64,000 bases of DNA from Berghia stephanieae (taxonomy: Eukaryota; Mollusca; Gastropoda; Nudibranchia; Aeolidiidae). Of this stretch, positions 63,581 through 64,000 are shown one piece after another. The notes under the pieces were generated by a model that saw nothing but the letters and a program-made list of their open reading frames with translations, did no database searches and was not told where the DNA came from. The translations under genes and the position numbers were made by a program. Within the stretch, counting starts at the first letter, position 1. Every line of letters starts with the position of its first letter. Location: positions 57,587,424-57,651,423 of the forward strand of contig CM067446.1 of assembly GCA_034508935.3 (NCBI GenBank), written 5' to 3'.

Positions 63581-63811
63581 CCTGTAGACCACGGTTTTCA
63601 TCGTGTAGCGGTCTTTAACGGTTCAAGAATGAACGATCCCACGGTCTCAAAGGTCAAACCGGTTCGAATTTCCAACAGTCTCTCAGGAATGTTCAATGTC
63701 GAAAAGGACCGGTCATAGGACCGGTCCTTGCGGTCTTCATTTCCCAAGGACCGTAGGACCGTGGTCCTTAAGCTTGCCAAGGACCGCCCCGCACTAATTC
63801 TATCTATTATT

Positions 63812-63924
63812 AAGAATAAAGAGAATAGCCGCAAGACTTACCCATACCAAGCTCGAAAAAAAAAAACGGCAGAGGACGTCGGGTGTTGGTATGGGTAGGT
63901 CTAGCGGCTCTTCTCTTTATTCTT
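63812..63924. repeat. 39-bp-arm hairpin inside the foldback-like element
   Basis: The left arm 63812-63850 and right arm 63886-63924 pair over 39 bp with three mismatches (AAGAATAAAGAGAA..., CTTACCCATACCAA / TTGGTATGGGTAGG). The loop of about 35 bases contains an A run and CGGCAGAGGACGTCGGG. Confidence 0.8.
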
Positions 63925-64000
63925 AGTATTTTGTCCGTGCCCGACGTCTTTATTCAGCAGAAGACGGCAGAGGACGGCAGTGCCGGGTCATTGTAGTCAG

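Larger units (their letters stand above)
61694..63989. mobile_element. inverted-repeat-bounded (foldback-like) element
   Basis: The outer arms are 61694-61722 and 63961-63989 (29 bp, one mismatch, GACCCGGCACTGCCGTCCTC inwards). The next arm segment, 62061-62089, pairs perfectly over 29 bp with 63917-63945 (GTCGGGCACGGACAAAATAC). The left arm is split by a SINE A. The interior has two inverted GGACCG-rich blocks (62345-62510 and 63590-63800), a (TG)n array and a SINE B. No transposase is seen and no target duplication could be read because the window ends. Confidence 0.7.

Overview
The window looks like nuclear DNA of an invertebrate metazoan, most likely a lophotrochozoan and plausibly a mollusc. 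The evidence is spliced genes with GT-AG introns, AT-rich spacers, tRNA-derived SINEs, LINEs of several clades, a Penelope-like element, and a very heavy load of microsatellites, trinucleotide arrays and poly-C/poly-G runs. No bacterial or organellar signature is visible. The species call is inference.

Host genes are few. (1) Positions 1261-6464, minus strand, hold three tandem paralogous last exons of class I SAM-dependent methyltransferases. All three begin at a homologous phase-0 splice acceptor, and the third carries an in-frame stop. (2) Positions 30836-45184, plus strand, hold a five-exon gene that I assembled by splice phase as CEP20 (FOPNL/FOR20), a centriolar-satellite LisH protein of 160 residues. 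Its introns carry a degenerate LINE, SINEs, repeats and trinucleotide arrays. (3) Positions 59811-60431, minus strand, hold the last exon of an unrecognised gene.

Mobile DNA fills most of the rest. A repeat of the form flank, GT-rich trinucleotide core, flank occurs twice (15832-22260 and 50682-52755). The first copy is interrupted inside its core by a 4.1 kb Penelope-like element (17658-21780) with a 13-bp target duplication and a hammerhead-like motif near its 3' end. The second copy is interrupted in its core by a SINE. Both empty sites can be read elsewhere in the cores. Two nearly full-length LINEs of different clades lie head to head (23440-29850), one with an intact 1 kb-codon frame. 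A third LINE is antisense in CEP20 intron 2, and LINE scraps lie at 6755 and 58353. A gag-like ORF1 fossil of probable DIRS/Ngaro type (56809-57738) follows a remarkable array of repeated stem-loops (54480-56640). TIR elements lie at 13192-14316, 46905-47355 and, with nested hairpins, 61694-63989.

At least nine copies or fragments of one tRNA-derived SINE (family A) and several of a second (family B) are scattered through the window. There are also three unclassified dispersed repeats, here named C (3 copies), D (2 copies with a conserved TATA-like core) and E (2 copies of about 535 bp). Several LINE 3' ends run straight into trinucleotide arrays, which suggests that retroelement tails seeded much of the simple repeat.
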